64,000 nucleotides of DNA from NCBI RefSeq assembly GCF_000156195.1, contig NZ_GG688320.1, positions 207,925-271,924 of the forward strand, given 5' to 3'. The DNA is from Bacteroides finegoldii DSM 17565. Its GTDB lineage: Bacteria; Bacteroidota; Bacteroidia; Bacteroidales; Bacteroidaceae. The stretch's first letter is position 1. Every line of letters starts with the position of its first letter. The translations under genes and the position numbers were made by a program. The notes beneath the pieces were generated by a model. The model was given only the letters and a program-made list of their open reading frames with translations. It was not told the DNA's origin and did not search any database. Shown here in pieces: positions 17,364-25,957 of the stretch.

Positions 17364-18389
17364 CTATTGTTTTTCAGTAGCAGTAATCTCCCCTTCTTCT
17401 ACATTCCAATTAGGATTCTCTGTCGTAGCTCCTGTATCAGGGGCGGTGGATTCGGCTTCAATATCTTCTTCTTCCGTAGTCCAATCATTTATTTGCGTAC
17501 CCTCTTTCGTGATACTAAATACATACTCCTTTTGATCCACCGACATATTTGCCGTAATTGTATAATTATAAGAAACGCCCATATCCAACTTCGTTAATTT
17601 GGGAAATTCTACTTCATACAAACGACCTTCCATTCGTGCTTGAATACTCACCTTGTTATCTACAGTTTGCGGTAATAAAATAGCCTGCATCTTATATTCA
17701 TCTACCGCTCCCACATTACCCCAATAAATGTCAGTAGGCTTTGCAGTTTCGTTAACAGTTGTTGCCCCCGTCATTGTATTGAATGTACCTTCGAGTTTCA
17801 AACCGATGAGATAGCAATCAATATCCGAAAGCTCAACTCCATCACCAGCTTTAAACTCCACTTTCAGGCGGCTCATCTTGTGATTAAATGACAACTGCAC
17901 ATTTGGCTGAGTAGCACTTGCTTTTGCTGTAGCATAAAGAAAGTCAAGGTATTTCCTCTTTGCTTCCGTAGCTTGATTTTCACTATCAGTCAAAACCTGC
18001 ACTACCCCTTGACTGATACCGGATGTACCAACAAATGGACAATAGGCAGCCACATCATATTCTTGTGTACCTAACACCCAAATTTCTTCTGCTACTCCAC
18101 CTTTCGCTACAAACATATTATTTGCATCACCGGTGTATTTGTAGTGAATGTTCTGTTGATTATTTCCACAAGAGATCCCTATAGAATCTCCAACTTCCCA
18201 TTGGGTATCAGTTGCTCTAGTCGGTGCCAACGTACTTCCTGTTGAGTTATTGATCACTGCACTAAAAGAGACTTTCACCCCCGTCTCTCCCGCAAATTTG
18301 ATGTCAGATTCCTTAACATCAGTACTACATCCTGCTAAGAATAACAGAATAATAGCAATCATTACATAGTTTTTCTTCATACCATGCAT
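17364..18389 (-). CDS. Fimbrillin-family lipoprotein, first gene of the RG-I operon
   Basis: 341 residues as read from MHGMKK; the start at the fourth codon (18380, MKKNYVM) gives the more usual lipoprotein signal, LLFLAGC followed by STDVKESD. The body shows fimbrillin-like features: APTRATDTQWEVGDSIGI, YKYTGDANNMF, VAAYCPFV and LSFNHKMSRLKVEF. The last 40 residues are rich in Glu and Thr and look unstructured. It is 60 bp before the second fimbrillin-like gene and heads the operon that carries two SusCD pairs and PL11. By position it may be a surface glycan-binding protein; no binding residues can be named. Confidence 0.68.
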   Translation of the reverse strand: MHGMKKNYVMIAIILLFLAGCSTDVKESDIKFAGETGVKVSFSAVINNSTGSTLAPTRATDTQWEVGDSIGISCGNNQQNIHYKYTGDANNMFVAKGGVAEEIWVLGTQEYDVAAYCPFVGTSGISQGVVQVLTDSENQATEAKRKYLDFLYATAKASATQPNVQLSFNHKMSRLKVEFKAGDGVELSDIDCYLIGLKLEGTFNTMTGATTVNETAKPTDIYWGNVGAVDEYKMQAILLPQTVDNKVSIQARMEGRLYEVEFPKLTKLDMGVSYNYTITANMSVDQKEYVFSITKEGTQINDWTTEEEDIEAESTAPDTGATTENPNWNVEEGEITATEKQ

Positions 18390-18600
18390 TTTAAAGTTTT
18401 TATAAATATGTATTGTTGATTAAATCCATTATAATATGGAATGAAAAGAAGTTGCCGACAAAATTCATTTTGCATCGCAACTAAAGTAGAAAATGCTTGT
18501 TTTTCATTGTGTATCATTTTTATTATACTTAAGTTAAACAAAAGTTAGATTAAGTTTTAATCAGGCATCATTATTTATATTATATACCTAAAAACTGATG

Positions 18601-18632
18601 CAAACTTAGAGAACAATACAGTTATTAACAAT
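18601..18632 (-). promoter_or_regulatory. Promoter of the RG-I SusCD operon
   Basis: On the minus strand, ATTG (18629-18632) and TAAGTTTG (18601-18608) are separated by 20 bp, a good match to the Bacteroides promoter. The implied 5' untranslated leader is about 200 nt. The TTGTAC-type motif at 18635-18648 lies directly upstream, where an HTCS could bind. Confidence 0.55.
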
Positions 18633-18888
18633 ACAATATTGTACATAAGCATAAAAAATACTGCCTTTTGTACAAATGAACATGGGATGAATAGGACATA
18701 TATGGAATAAACAGGCCAAAAGAACATCTCATATCCGTTCTATTACATATTTTGATAAATTCAGAAAACCCGGATCAGAAAAAACAAGTCGAATCTATCC
18801 GTAATACAGTCCAAGTTTCATGTCCGACTATTGCTTTTTACTAATTATTTTTGTATCTTAGAAGTTTCCATCTTCTCAAAAACAAATG

Positions 18889-18976
18889 GTCACCTTATAA
18901 AGTGCCATTTGTCATTCTATAAAGTGCCATTTGTCCCGTTATAAGATGACTATTGTCCCATTATAAGGTGACAACT
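18889..18976. repeat. Four tandem 22-bp imperfect-palindrome repeats (array A)
   Basis: Four units of exactly 22 bp start at 18889, 18911, 18933 and 18955. Each is centred on TATAA, with a shape like GTCAC-CTTATAA-AGTGCC. The outermost half-units, GTCACCTTATAA (18889-18900) and TTATAAGGTGAC (18961-18972), are perfect reverse complements. The array starts 95 bp beyond the GH43 stop and about 260 bp upstream of the operon promoter. There are no unique spacers, so it is not CRISPR. Confidence 0.9.
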
Positions 18977-19070
18977 ACCCGAATGCATAAACTATACTAG
19001 TTTTATGCACTGAAAATCTTTAATCTTCGCACTGAGAACCCTTGAAAACAACGATGAAATGATGGAAACC

Positions 19071-20012
19071 TTATTGTATCATATCAAGAATAACTGAAGC
19101 ATCCACCGCAAAGGCCGTTCCATGACGGATTCCTTTCGGAAAAGAGACTTGATCGGAAACGTCTTCCCACGTTTCTCCATGATCGAGGGAACGGACAGCC
19201 CCATAACGATGGTCACGATACTTATCAAAATACACATAAAGAGTATCACCTATAAAAAGAGGAGCAGGCCCCTCCGCCCAATAGTTGCCTGTGATGGGAG
19301 CCGATACTTTGGTTGGAAATCCTCTCCTTATATTCTCCGTACGTGTCACACGCAGGTTTTTCTCCGGCGGATTAGAGTTCTCATTCTTAACTACCATAAT
19401 CAGATCGTTCCTCTTTGGATCTTTCACAATAGCAGCATCGATAACGCTGAAATCCGGATTGAAAAACATGGCAGTCTTCGAGAAAGATTTGAAATCCTTA
19501 GTCGTTACATAATAGATACGGTGGTTCAGTCCCTTTTCACTTTCACTGGTAGGCACTTCCTTATGACGGCCGGGGATCGTAGTTGCCCAGAAGATATAAT
19601 AGGTTTGTGACGATTCATCATAAAACAGTTCGGGAGCCCAGCAGTTATGTGCGGCAGGTTCATTCATCATCACAGGAATAGCCTTTTGCTCACTCCAATG
19701 AATCAAGTCACGGGAAGAAGCATAACCAATAATCCGGTCCGTCCAGCTAGAAGTCCAGACCATGTGAAAAGTTCCGTCGGGAGCTTGACAAATACTAGGA
19801 TCGCGCATCAATTTATCTTTGCCCACAGTAGGAGTTAAAAAGGAACGACCACCATTCAAAGCCGTCCAGGTCAGTCCATCATAACTATAAGCCAGATGCA
19901 AGCCATCTTTACTGTTATTTATAAAATAGGAAAAGAGATAAACGGTATCTCCGGCGGTAACGTTCATTATAGACCAGACGGTCAAAATCATCCAGACAAT
20001 TACATTTTTCAT
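19071..20012 (-). CDS. Glycoside hydrolase, family GH43-like (possible GH43_34), exported
   Basis: 313 residues with a signal peptide ending near VTAG. The five-bladed propeller of clan GH-F is suggested by HLAYSYDGLTW, MRDPSICQAPDGTFHMVW, IGYASSRDLIHWSEQ, NCWAPELFYDE and FWATTIPGR. Candidate catalytic residues are Asp71 in RDPS (base), Asp192 in VIDAAIVKD (pKa modulator) and Glu247 in WAEGPAPL (acid). GH43 enzymes usually act on arabinose, xylose or galactose side chains; here arabinan or galactan side chains of RG-I would fit. It is transcribed alone, divergent from the GH2 gene. The subfamily number is a guess from overall shape and size. Confidence 0.75.
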   Translation of the reverse strand: MKNVIVWMILTVWSIMNVTAGDTVYLFSYFINNSKDGLHLAYSYDGLTWTALNGGRSFLTPTVGKDKLMRDPSICQAPDGTFHMVWTSSWTDRIIGYASSRDLIHWSEQKAIPVMMNEPAAHNCWAPELFYDESSQTYYIFWATTIPGRHKEVPTSESEKGLNHRIYYVTTKDFKSFSKTAMFFNPDFSVIDAAIVKDPKRNDLIMVVKNENSNPPEKNLRVTRTENIRRGFPTKVSAPITGNYWAEGPAPLFIGDTLYVYFDKYRDHRYGAVRSLDHGETWEDVSDQVSFPKGIRHGTAFAVDASVILDMIQ

Positions 20013-20043
20013 GGTTCATTCTAAGATTAATAGATTCAGTTCG

Positions 20044-20051
20044 CAAAGATA
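20044..20051 (-). promoter_or_regulatory. -7 box for the GH43-like gene
   Basis: Reads TATCTTTG on the minus strand (TAnnTTTG), 31 bp upstream of the start. A second TATCTTTG lies at 20062-20069. The rest of the 241-bp divergent region to the GH2 gene carries AATTTTGTACACATA (20109-20123) and a weak plus-strand -7 box TACTTTAG (20201-20208) for GH2. Confidence 0.45.
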
Positions 20052-20253
20052 CCGTATCTTCCAAAGATACCGAAAAGCAAAGGGATAGATTAATTGGTAT
20101 ATTCATACAATTTTGTACACATACATCTATACATCCCATTTTTGATACGATTGTTTATGTTTCTGTACATCTTTATATTTCAAGAAGTTCGAAAAAGCCC
20201 TACTTTAGCACCAGAATTTAAAAGATAACGAAAATATATCAATCTTACGTATC

Positions 20254-23133
20254 ATGATAAAACATTTTCTAGGCAGTATTATTCTTGCATTTCTTTCGAT
20301 ATCGACCGTTACAGGTCAAAGCAATGCTCTTGATCTATCCGGTAAGTGGAATTTCCAAATAGACCGGGAAGATACAGGCGTAAAAGAGCAATGGTTTCGA
20401 AAAATATTGGAAGACCACATCAATCTGCCCGGTTCCATGCCCGAGAAGTTAAAAGGCGACGAAGTGACCGTACACACGCAATGGACAGGAAGTTTATACG
20501 ACAGTTCCTACTATTTTAATCCTTATATGGAGAAATACAGAATGGAAGGGCAAGTAAAACTACCATTCTTCCTGACTCCGGACAAACATTATGTAGGTGT
20601 GGCCTGGTATCAGAAAAACGTAACCATACCATCCGATTGGAAAGGTGACAGGATCATTTTATTTTTAGAACGTCCTCATATAGAAACCACCGTTTGGGTA
20701 AATAACCGGGAGATAGGAATGCAGAATAGCCTCTGTGTGCCGCACGTTTATGACCTAACTGCCGCCGTTGCTCCGGGAAAATCTTGTCGGATTACCATCC
20801 GCATTGATAACCGTATCAAGGATATCAACGTAGGACCGGATTCTCATAGTATTACCGACCAGACTCAGGGCAATTGGAATGGTATCGTAGGACGCATAGA
20901 GTTACAGACCACTCCTAAAGTTCATTTTAGCGACATACAGATATATCCGGACTTGAAAGAACGGAAAGCCACAGTGCGAATCAGTCTGTACGCACCAGCC
21001 TCTGCCAAAGCAACGTTACAATTATCCGCTGAAAGTTTCAACTCGGATAAAAAACATTCCGTCCCTACTGTACAACAGAATATCTCAGTACGTTCCGGAG
21101 ATAACAAAATCAAAATGGAACTACCGATGGGAGAAGGTTTTCTGACTTGGGACGAATTTGATCCGGCACTCTATAAACTGACAGCGACACTGACCTGTGG
21201 CAAAGAGAGAGAAGTCAAAGAAGTACAATTCGGTATGCGCGAATTTACCATCAAAGGTAAATGGTTCTATGTGAACGGTCGGAAAACAATGCTTCGCGGC
21301 ACAGTAGAGAATTGTGATTTTCCGCTTACCGGCTACGCTCCTATGGATGTAGCTTCATGGGAACGGGTATTCCGCATTTGCCGCAACTACGGGCTGAATC
21401 ATATGCGTTTCCACTCTTTCTGTCCGCCGGAAGCCGCATTTATTGCTGCGGACCTTGTCGGTTTTTATTTGCAGCCGGAAGGTCCAAGCTGGCCTAATCA
21501 CGGTCCGAGACTGGGCAACGGCCAGCCTATCGACAAGTATCTGATGGACGAAACGATTGCCTTGACCAAGCAGTATGGAAACTATGCCTCTTATTGCATG
21601 TTGGCGTGTGGAAATGAGCCTTCCGGACGCTGGGTGCCATGGGTAAGCAAATTCGTTGATTATTGGAAAGCAACCGACCCACGCCACGTATATACAGGAG
21701 CTTCCGTAGGCAACAGCTGGCAATGGCAGCCCCATAACCAATATCATGTAAAAGCCGGTGCGCGCGGACTCAGCTGGACCGGTGCGCAGCCGGAAAGCAC
21801 ATCGGACTACCGTAACCGAATTGATACGGTAAAACAGCCGTATGTTTCCCATGAAACCGGACAATGGTGTGCATTCCCGAACTTCAACGAGATACGTAAA
21901 TATACCGGAGTAAACAAAGCCAAGAACTTTGAAATCTTTCGGGATATATTGAATGATAACTACATGGGAGGTATGGGACACGATTTTATGATGGCTTCCG
22001 GCAAGCTGCAAGCGATCTGTTACAAGCATGAGATAGAAAAGACATTGCGTACTCCCGACTATGCGGGATTCCAATTATTAGCTCTCAATGATTATTCGGG
22101 TCAGGGAACGGCACTGGTAGGATTGCTGGATGTATTCTTTGAAGAGAAAGGATACATTAATGCCGCAGAGTTCCGCCGTTTTTGCAGTCCGACCGTTCTA
22201 TTGGCACGTATCCCCAAGTTCACATACACCAATAACGAAACGTTCCATGCAGATATCGAAATATCCCACTTCGGAAAAGAAGCTTTGCAAAAAGCAAATA
22301 CAGTCTATTGCGTAAAAGATAAATACGGCAAGATATATGCTCGCGGAGTGGTTAGTACACGGGATATTCCTATCGGCAATCTATTCTCGTTGGGCAGCAT
22401 AGACATGAAACTGAACGATATCCGTACTCCCCAAAAACTGAATCTGGAAGTACGTTTGGAAAACAGTGATATTGTCAACGATTGGGACTTTTGGGTATAT
22501 CCTGACAAAGTGAAACTTACACAAGGAAACGTATACACAACGGACACATTGGACGAGAAAGCGATATCCATCTTGCAGGAAGGTGGAAACGTATTGATAA
22601 CAGCAGCCGGGAAAATAAAATACGGCAGGGAGGTCAAGCAATATTTCACACCCGTTTTTTGGAATACATCTTGGTTCAAGATGCGCCCGCCACATACGAC
22701 AGGTATTTTTCTGAATGATTATCACCCGCTTTTCCGTGATTTTCCGACTGAATATCACAGTAACCTGCAATGGTGGGAACTATTGAACAAAGCGCAAGTT
22801 ATGCAGTTTACGCATTTCCCCGCTGAGTTCCAACCGACTATTCAAAGCATAGACACTTGGTTTATCAGCCGTAAAATAGGAATGCTGTTCGAGGCTAATG
22901 TATTGAACGGCAAACTGATAATGACCAGCATGGACATCACTTCCCAACCGGAGAAAAGGATTGTTGCCCGTCAGATGCATAAAGCGATTCTTGATTATAT
23001 GAATTCGGATGCTTTCCACCCGAATACAATCATAAGTCCCGAACAGATTCAGACATTATTTACTAAAATAGCCGGAGATGTGAAATCTTATACGAAAGAT
23101 TCACCGGACGAGCTAAAACCGAAAATTAATTAA
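20254..23133 (+). CDS. Glycoside hydrolase, family GH2 (probable beta-galactosidase)
   Basis: 959 residues; signal peptide ending VTGQ. Domain order fits GH2: a jelly-roll sugar-binding domain (LDLSGKWNFQID at about 27 to 215, with VGVAWYQKNVTIP and RPHIETTVWVN), an immunoglobulin-like domain to about 330, and a TIM barrel from about 335. Glu455 in CGNEPSG is the expected acid/base and Glu534 in SHETGQW the expected nucleophile. The C-terminal 250 residues (KAISILQEGGNVLITAAGK) resemble a glutamine-amidotransferase-like or beta-galactosidase trimerisation module. GH2 enzymes in RG-I loci are mostly beta-galactosidases acting on galactan side chains or backbone-linked sugars; substrate is inferred. 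It leads an operon with CE12 (10 bp later) and GH28. Confidence 0.87.
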   Translation: MIKHFLGSIILAFLSISTVTGQSNALDLSGKWNFQIDREDTGVKEQWFRKILEDHINLPGSMPEKLKGDEVTVHTQWTGSLYDSSYYFNPYMEKYRMEGQVKLPFFLTPDKHYVGVAWYQKNVTIPSDWKGDRIILFLERPHIETTVWVNNREIGMQNSLCVPHVYDLTAAVAPGKSCRITIRIDNRIKDINVGPDSHSITDQTQGNWNGIVGRIELQTTPKVHFSDIQIYPDLKERKATVRISLYAPASAKATLQLSAESFNSDKKHSVPTVQQNISVRSGDNKIKMELPMGEGFLTWDEFDPALYKLTATLTCGKEREVKEVQFGMREFTIKGKWFYVNGRKTMLRGTVENCDFPLTGYAPMDVASWERVFRICRNYGLNHMRFHSFCPPEAAFIAADLVGFYLQPEGPSWPNHGPRLGNGQPIDKYLMDETIALTKQYGNYASYCMLACGNEPSGRWVPWVSKFVDYWKATDPRHVYTGASVGNSWQWQPHNQYHVKAGARGLSWTGAQPESTSDYRNRIDTVKQPYVSHETGQWCAFPNFNEIRKYTGVNKAKNFEIFRDILNDNYMGGMGHDFMMASGKLQAICYKHEIEKTLRTPDYAGFQLLALNDYSGQGTALVGLLDVFFEEKGYINAAEFRRFCSPTVLLARIPKFTYTNNETFHADIEISHFGKEALQKANTVYCVKDKYGKIYARGVVSTRDIPIGNLFSLGSIDMKLNDIRTPQKLNLEVRLENSDIVNDWDFWVYPDKVKLTQGNVYTTDTLDEKAISILQEGGNVLITAAGKIKYGREVKQYFTPVFWNTSWFKMRPPHTTGIFLNDYHPLFRDFPTEYHSNLQWWELLNKAQVMQFTHFPAEFQPTIQSIDTWFISRKIGMLFEANVLNGKLIMTSMDITSQPEKRIVARQMHKAILDYMNSDAFHPNTIISPEQIQTLFTKIAGDVKSYTKDSPDELKPKIN

Positions 23134-23143
23134 GCAGACTGAT

Positions 23144-24382
23144 ATGAAAACTACCTTCATAGGGCTTCTGTTTCTGATAGCCCCTTATATAAACGCACAG
23201 GAGAAAATCCGAACTTTTCAACTGTCGGATGCACCGCGTTACAGCGAAGAAACTGGATACGGATATGATCTTACCGATACACCGGAAAAAGGCAGTAAGG
23301 CACCCTTCTTCTTTTCTGTCCGTGTACCGGACGGTAACTACCAAGTAACCGTTCGTCTGGGAAACAAGAAACAGGCAGGAGTGACAACAGTAAGAGGCGA
23401 GTCACGCCGACTGTTCATTGATAACCTTGCGACCCAAAAGGGACAATTCGTAGATGAAACATTTATCATCAACAAACGCAATCCCCGCATTTCCGAGAAA
23501 GAATCCGTACGAATCAAACCCCGCGAAAAGGCCAAACTGAACTGGGACGATAAACTGACGCTGGAATTTAACGGTGATGCACCCGTATGCCAGAGTATCA
23601 GTATCAAGCCTGCCGATCCGTCGGTGATTACCGTTTTTCTATGCGGTAACAGTACCGTAGTCGACCAGGACAACGAGCCATGGGCCAGCTGGGGACAAAT
23701 GATACCTCATTTTTTCGGTACGGACGTTTGTATCGCCAATTATGCGGAATCGGGGGAATCAGCCAATACGTTTATTGCCGCAGGACGTTTGAAAAAAGCA
23801 TTGAGCCAGATAAAGAAAGGAGATTATCTTTTCATGGAATTCGGGCATAACGACCAAAAGCAAAAAGGACCAGGCAAAGGAGCTTATTACTCTTTTATGA
23901 CCAGCCTGAAAACATTTATTGATGAAGCCCGTGCGCGGGGAGCATATCCCGTACTGGTCACTCCCACCCAACGCCGGAGTTTTGACGCCACCGGACATAT
24001 CCGTGACACACACGAAGATTATCCAGAAGCCATGCGCTGGCTGGCTGCTAAAGAAAATGTTCCGTTGATCGACCTCAACGAAATGACCCGTACGCTTTAT
24101 GAAGCTTTGGGAACAGAAACGTCAAAGCGTGCTTTCGTACACTATCCGGCAGGGGCTTATCCGGGACAAAAACAAGATTTTGCCGATAATACCCATTTTA
24201 ATCCTTACGGTGCCTATCAGATAGCCCAATGTGTGATTGAAGGAATGAAGAAAGCCGTACCTAACCTAGCGAAGCACCTAAAAATAGATCCGGCATACAA
24301 TCCGGCATACCCGGACAATCCGGATACTTTCCACTGGAACAATTCACCTTTTACAGAGATAGAGAAGCCGGATGGTAACTGA
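23144..24382 (+). CDS. Rhamnogalacturonan acetylesterase, CE12, with N-terminal beta-sandwich
   Basis: 412 residues; signal peptide ending YINAQ. Residues of about 20-155 form a beta-rich galactose-binding-like module (VRVPDGNYQVTVRLGN, LTLEFNGDAPVCQSISI) as in YxiM/RhgT-type esterases. The SGNH domain follows with GNST (Ser170), the GESANTF block, GHND (234-237) and D348xxH351 in DNTHFNPYGA. It removes acetyl esters from RG-I galacturonate. It begins 10 bp after GH2 and is followed by GH28, so three RG-I enzymes share one transcript. With the double CE12 at 1852 this gives the locus three CE12 domains. Confidence 0.9.
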   Translation: MKTTFIGLLFLIAPYINAQEKIRTFQLSDAPRYSEETGYGYDLTDTPEKGSKAPFFFSVRVPDGNYQVTVRLGNKKQAGVTTVRGESRRLFIDNLATQKGQFVDETFIINKRNPRISEKESVRIKPREKAKLNWDDKLTLEFNGDAPVCQSISIKPADPSVITVFLCGNSTVVDQDNEPWASWGQMIPHFFGTDVCIANYAESGESANTFIAAGRLKKALSQIKKGDYLFMEFGHNDQKQKGPGKGAYYSFMTSLKTFIDEARARGAYPVLVTPTQRRSFDATGHIRDTHEDYPEAMRWLAAKENVPLIDLNEMTRTLYEALGTETSKRAFVHYPAGAYPGQKQDFADNTHFNPYGAYQIAQCVIEGMKKAVPNLAKHLKIDPAYNPAYPDNPDTFHWNNSPFTEIEKPDGN

Positions 24383-24406
24383 TATGTATATAAACTGATA
24401 TAGTAT

Positions 24407-25924
24407 ATGAAAAATAAAAACATACTTGCCCTATGTGTAGCAGTACCTCTGTTTATCGCATGCACTCCTGCCAAACAAACCGGAAAAGACTTCCAATGGG
24501 GAGAACTTCCGCAACAGCCTGATTTATCATGGGCTGATAGTGTCGGTAGTCGGCAAGAGCCTATCAATCATATAGCCCTATCTGCCAATTCTTTAGGTGC
24601 GGTAGCAGACAGTACTGTACTCAGTACAACAGCTATACAAAAAGCAATCGACAGTTGTGCCGTCTCCGGCGGGGGAACCGTCACTCTCCAACCGGGATAT
24701 TACCAGACAGGGGCACTCTTTATCAAAAGCGGAGTAAACCTCCATTTGGACAAGGGTGTGACTTTACTGGCCAGTCCTCAAATTCACCATTATCCGGAAT
24801 TCCGTTCAAGAGTTGCAGGAATCGAAATGACATGGCCAGCGGCAGTTATCAATATCATAGATGAGAAAAACGCATCTATCAGCGGAGAAGGGACACTGGA
24901 CTGTCGGGGAAAGGTATTTTGGGATAAATATTGGGAAATGAGGAAAGAATATGAGGCGAAAGGACTGCGTTGGATTGTCGACTATGACTGCAAACGTGTA
25001 CGGGGAATCCTCGTTGAACGCAGCTCGGATATCACATTAAGCGGATTCACTTTAATGCGTACCGGTTTCTGGGGATGTCAGATTCTTTATTCCGACCATT
25101 GCACCATCAACGGATTAACAATCAATAATAATATCGGAGGACACGGTCCCAGTACGGATGGCATCGATATCGACTCATCCACCCATGTATTAGTTGAAAA
25201 TTGCGACATAGATTGCAATGACGATAATATCTGCATCAAATCCGGACGAGACGCAGATGGCCTGCGGGTGAACCGTCCTACCGAAAAAATTGTGATACGT
25301 AACTGTATAGCCCGCAAAGGCGCCGGCCTCATCACTTGCGGAAGTGAGACTTCAGGAAGTATCCGTAATATATTAGGATACAATCTGGATGCAGAAGGAA
25401 CTTCTACGGTACTGAGACTGAAAAGTGCCATGAATCGCGGAGGAACAGTCGAAAACATCTACATGACCCGAATCAATGCTAAGAATGTGCAACAGGTTCT
25501 GGCGGCGGATCTAAACTGGAATCCCAATTACAGCTACAGCATCCTGCCCAAAGAATATGAAGGCAAAGAAATTCCCGAGCATTGGAAAGTAATGCTGACT
25601 CCCGTTAATCCGCCGGAAAAAGGATATCCACATTTCCGGAACGTGTATCTGTCTGATGTAAAAGCAGAAAACGTAAATGAATTTATCTCTGCTTCCGGAT
25701 GGAACGATTCCTTACGCCTGGAGAATTTCTATCTCCATGCCATCAAGGCAACGACAAACAGTCTCGGAAAAATATGTTATACGAGAAACTTTAATTTATC
25801 TGACATTACATTGTATGCCAAAAACAGAAACGATATGGAACTGAAAGAAAATGAACAAAGCAATATCCAGTTCAGTTACGCCAATCCGACAAATTCTGAC
25901 GACAGAACCGCCGAACACCTGTAA
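24407..25924 (+). CDS. Polygalacturonase-family lipoprotein, GH28
   Basis: 505 residues; lipobox LFIAC followed by TPAKQ, which lacks the acidic surface tag, so a periplasmic-facing lipoprotein is likely. The right-handed beta-helix of GH28 is clear. STDGID carries Asp251, DDNICIKSG carries Asp272 and Asp273, and the RLK triplet sits at 337-339. The usual GHG motif with its conserved histidine is GAG here (305-307, in KGAGLITCGSE). GH28 enzymes hydrolyse GalA linkages in homogalacturonan, RG-I or xylogalacturonan. Loss of this histidine is known in rhamnogalacturonan-type GH28 members, so an RG-I or exo activity fits the context better than plain polygalacturonase; this is inference. Confidence 0.85.
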   Translation: MKNKNILALCVAVPLFIACTPAKQTGKDFQWGELPQQPDLSWADSVGSRQEPINHIALSANSLGAVADSTVLSTTAIQKAIDSCAVSGGGTVTLQPGYYQTGALFIKSGVNLHLDKGVTLLASPQIHHYPEFRSRVAGIEMTWPAAVINIIDEKNASISGEGTLDCRGKVFWDKYWEMRKEYEAKGLRWIVDYDCKRVRGILVERSSDITLSGFTLMRTGFWGCQILYSDHCTINGLTINNNIGGHGPSTDGIDIDSSTHVLVENCDIDCNDDNICIKSGRDADGLRVNRPTEKIVIRNCIARKGAGLITCGSETSGSIRNILGYNLDAEGTSTVLRLKSAMNRGGTVENIYMTRINAKNVQQVLAADLNWNPNYSYSILPKEYEGKEIPEHWKVMLTPVNPPEKGYPHFRNVYLSDVKAENVNEFISASGWNDSLRLENFYLHAIKATTNSLGKICYTRNFNLSDITLYAKNRNDMELKENEQSNIQFSYANPTNSDDRTAEHL

Positions 25925-25957
25925 TGGACAAGGGCAGTCAGATATCCGATAAAGTTC

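Larger units (their letters stand above)
18390..19070. other. Intergenic region, 681 bp, no gene
   Basis: No credible coding frame is seen on either strand. It holds the promoter of the fimbrillin/SusCD operon (18601-18632), an AATATTGTACATAA motif at 18635-18648 that recurs in two other promoter regions of this locus, an ATGGGATGAATAG motif at 18682-18694 that recurs inverted at 20127-20139, and a 22-bp tandem repeat array (18889-18976) just downstream of the GH43 gene. Confidence 0.7.

Noticed and set aside
21355..22074. Minus-strand open frame of 239 codons inside GH2
   Set aside because: It covers the catalytic region of GH2 in the opposite strand; a shadow of a conserved coding sequence.
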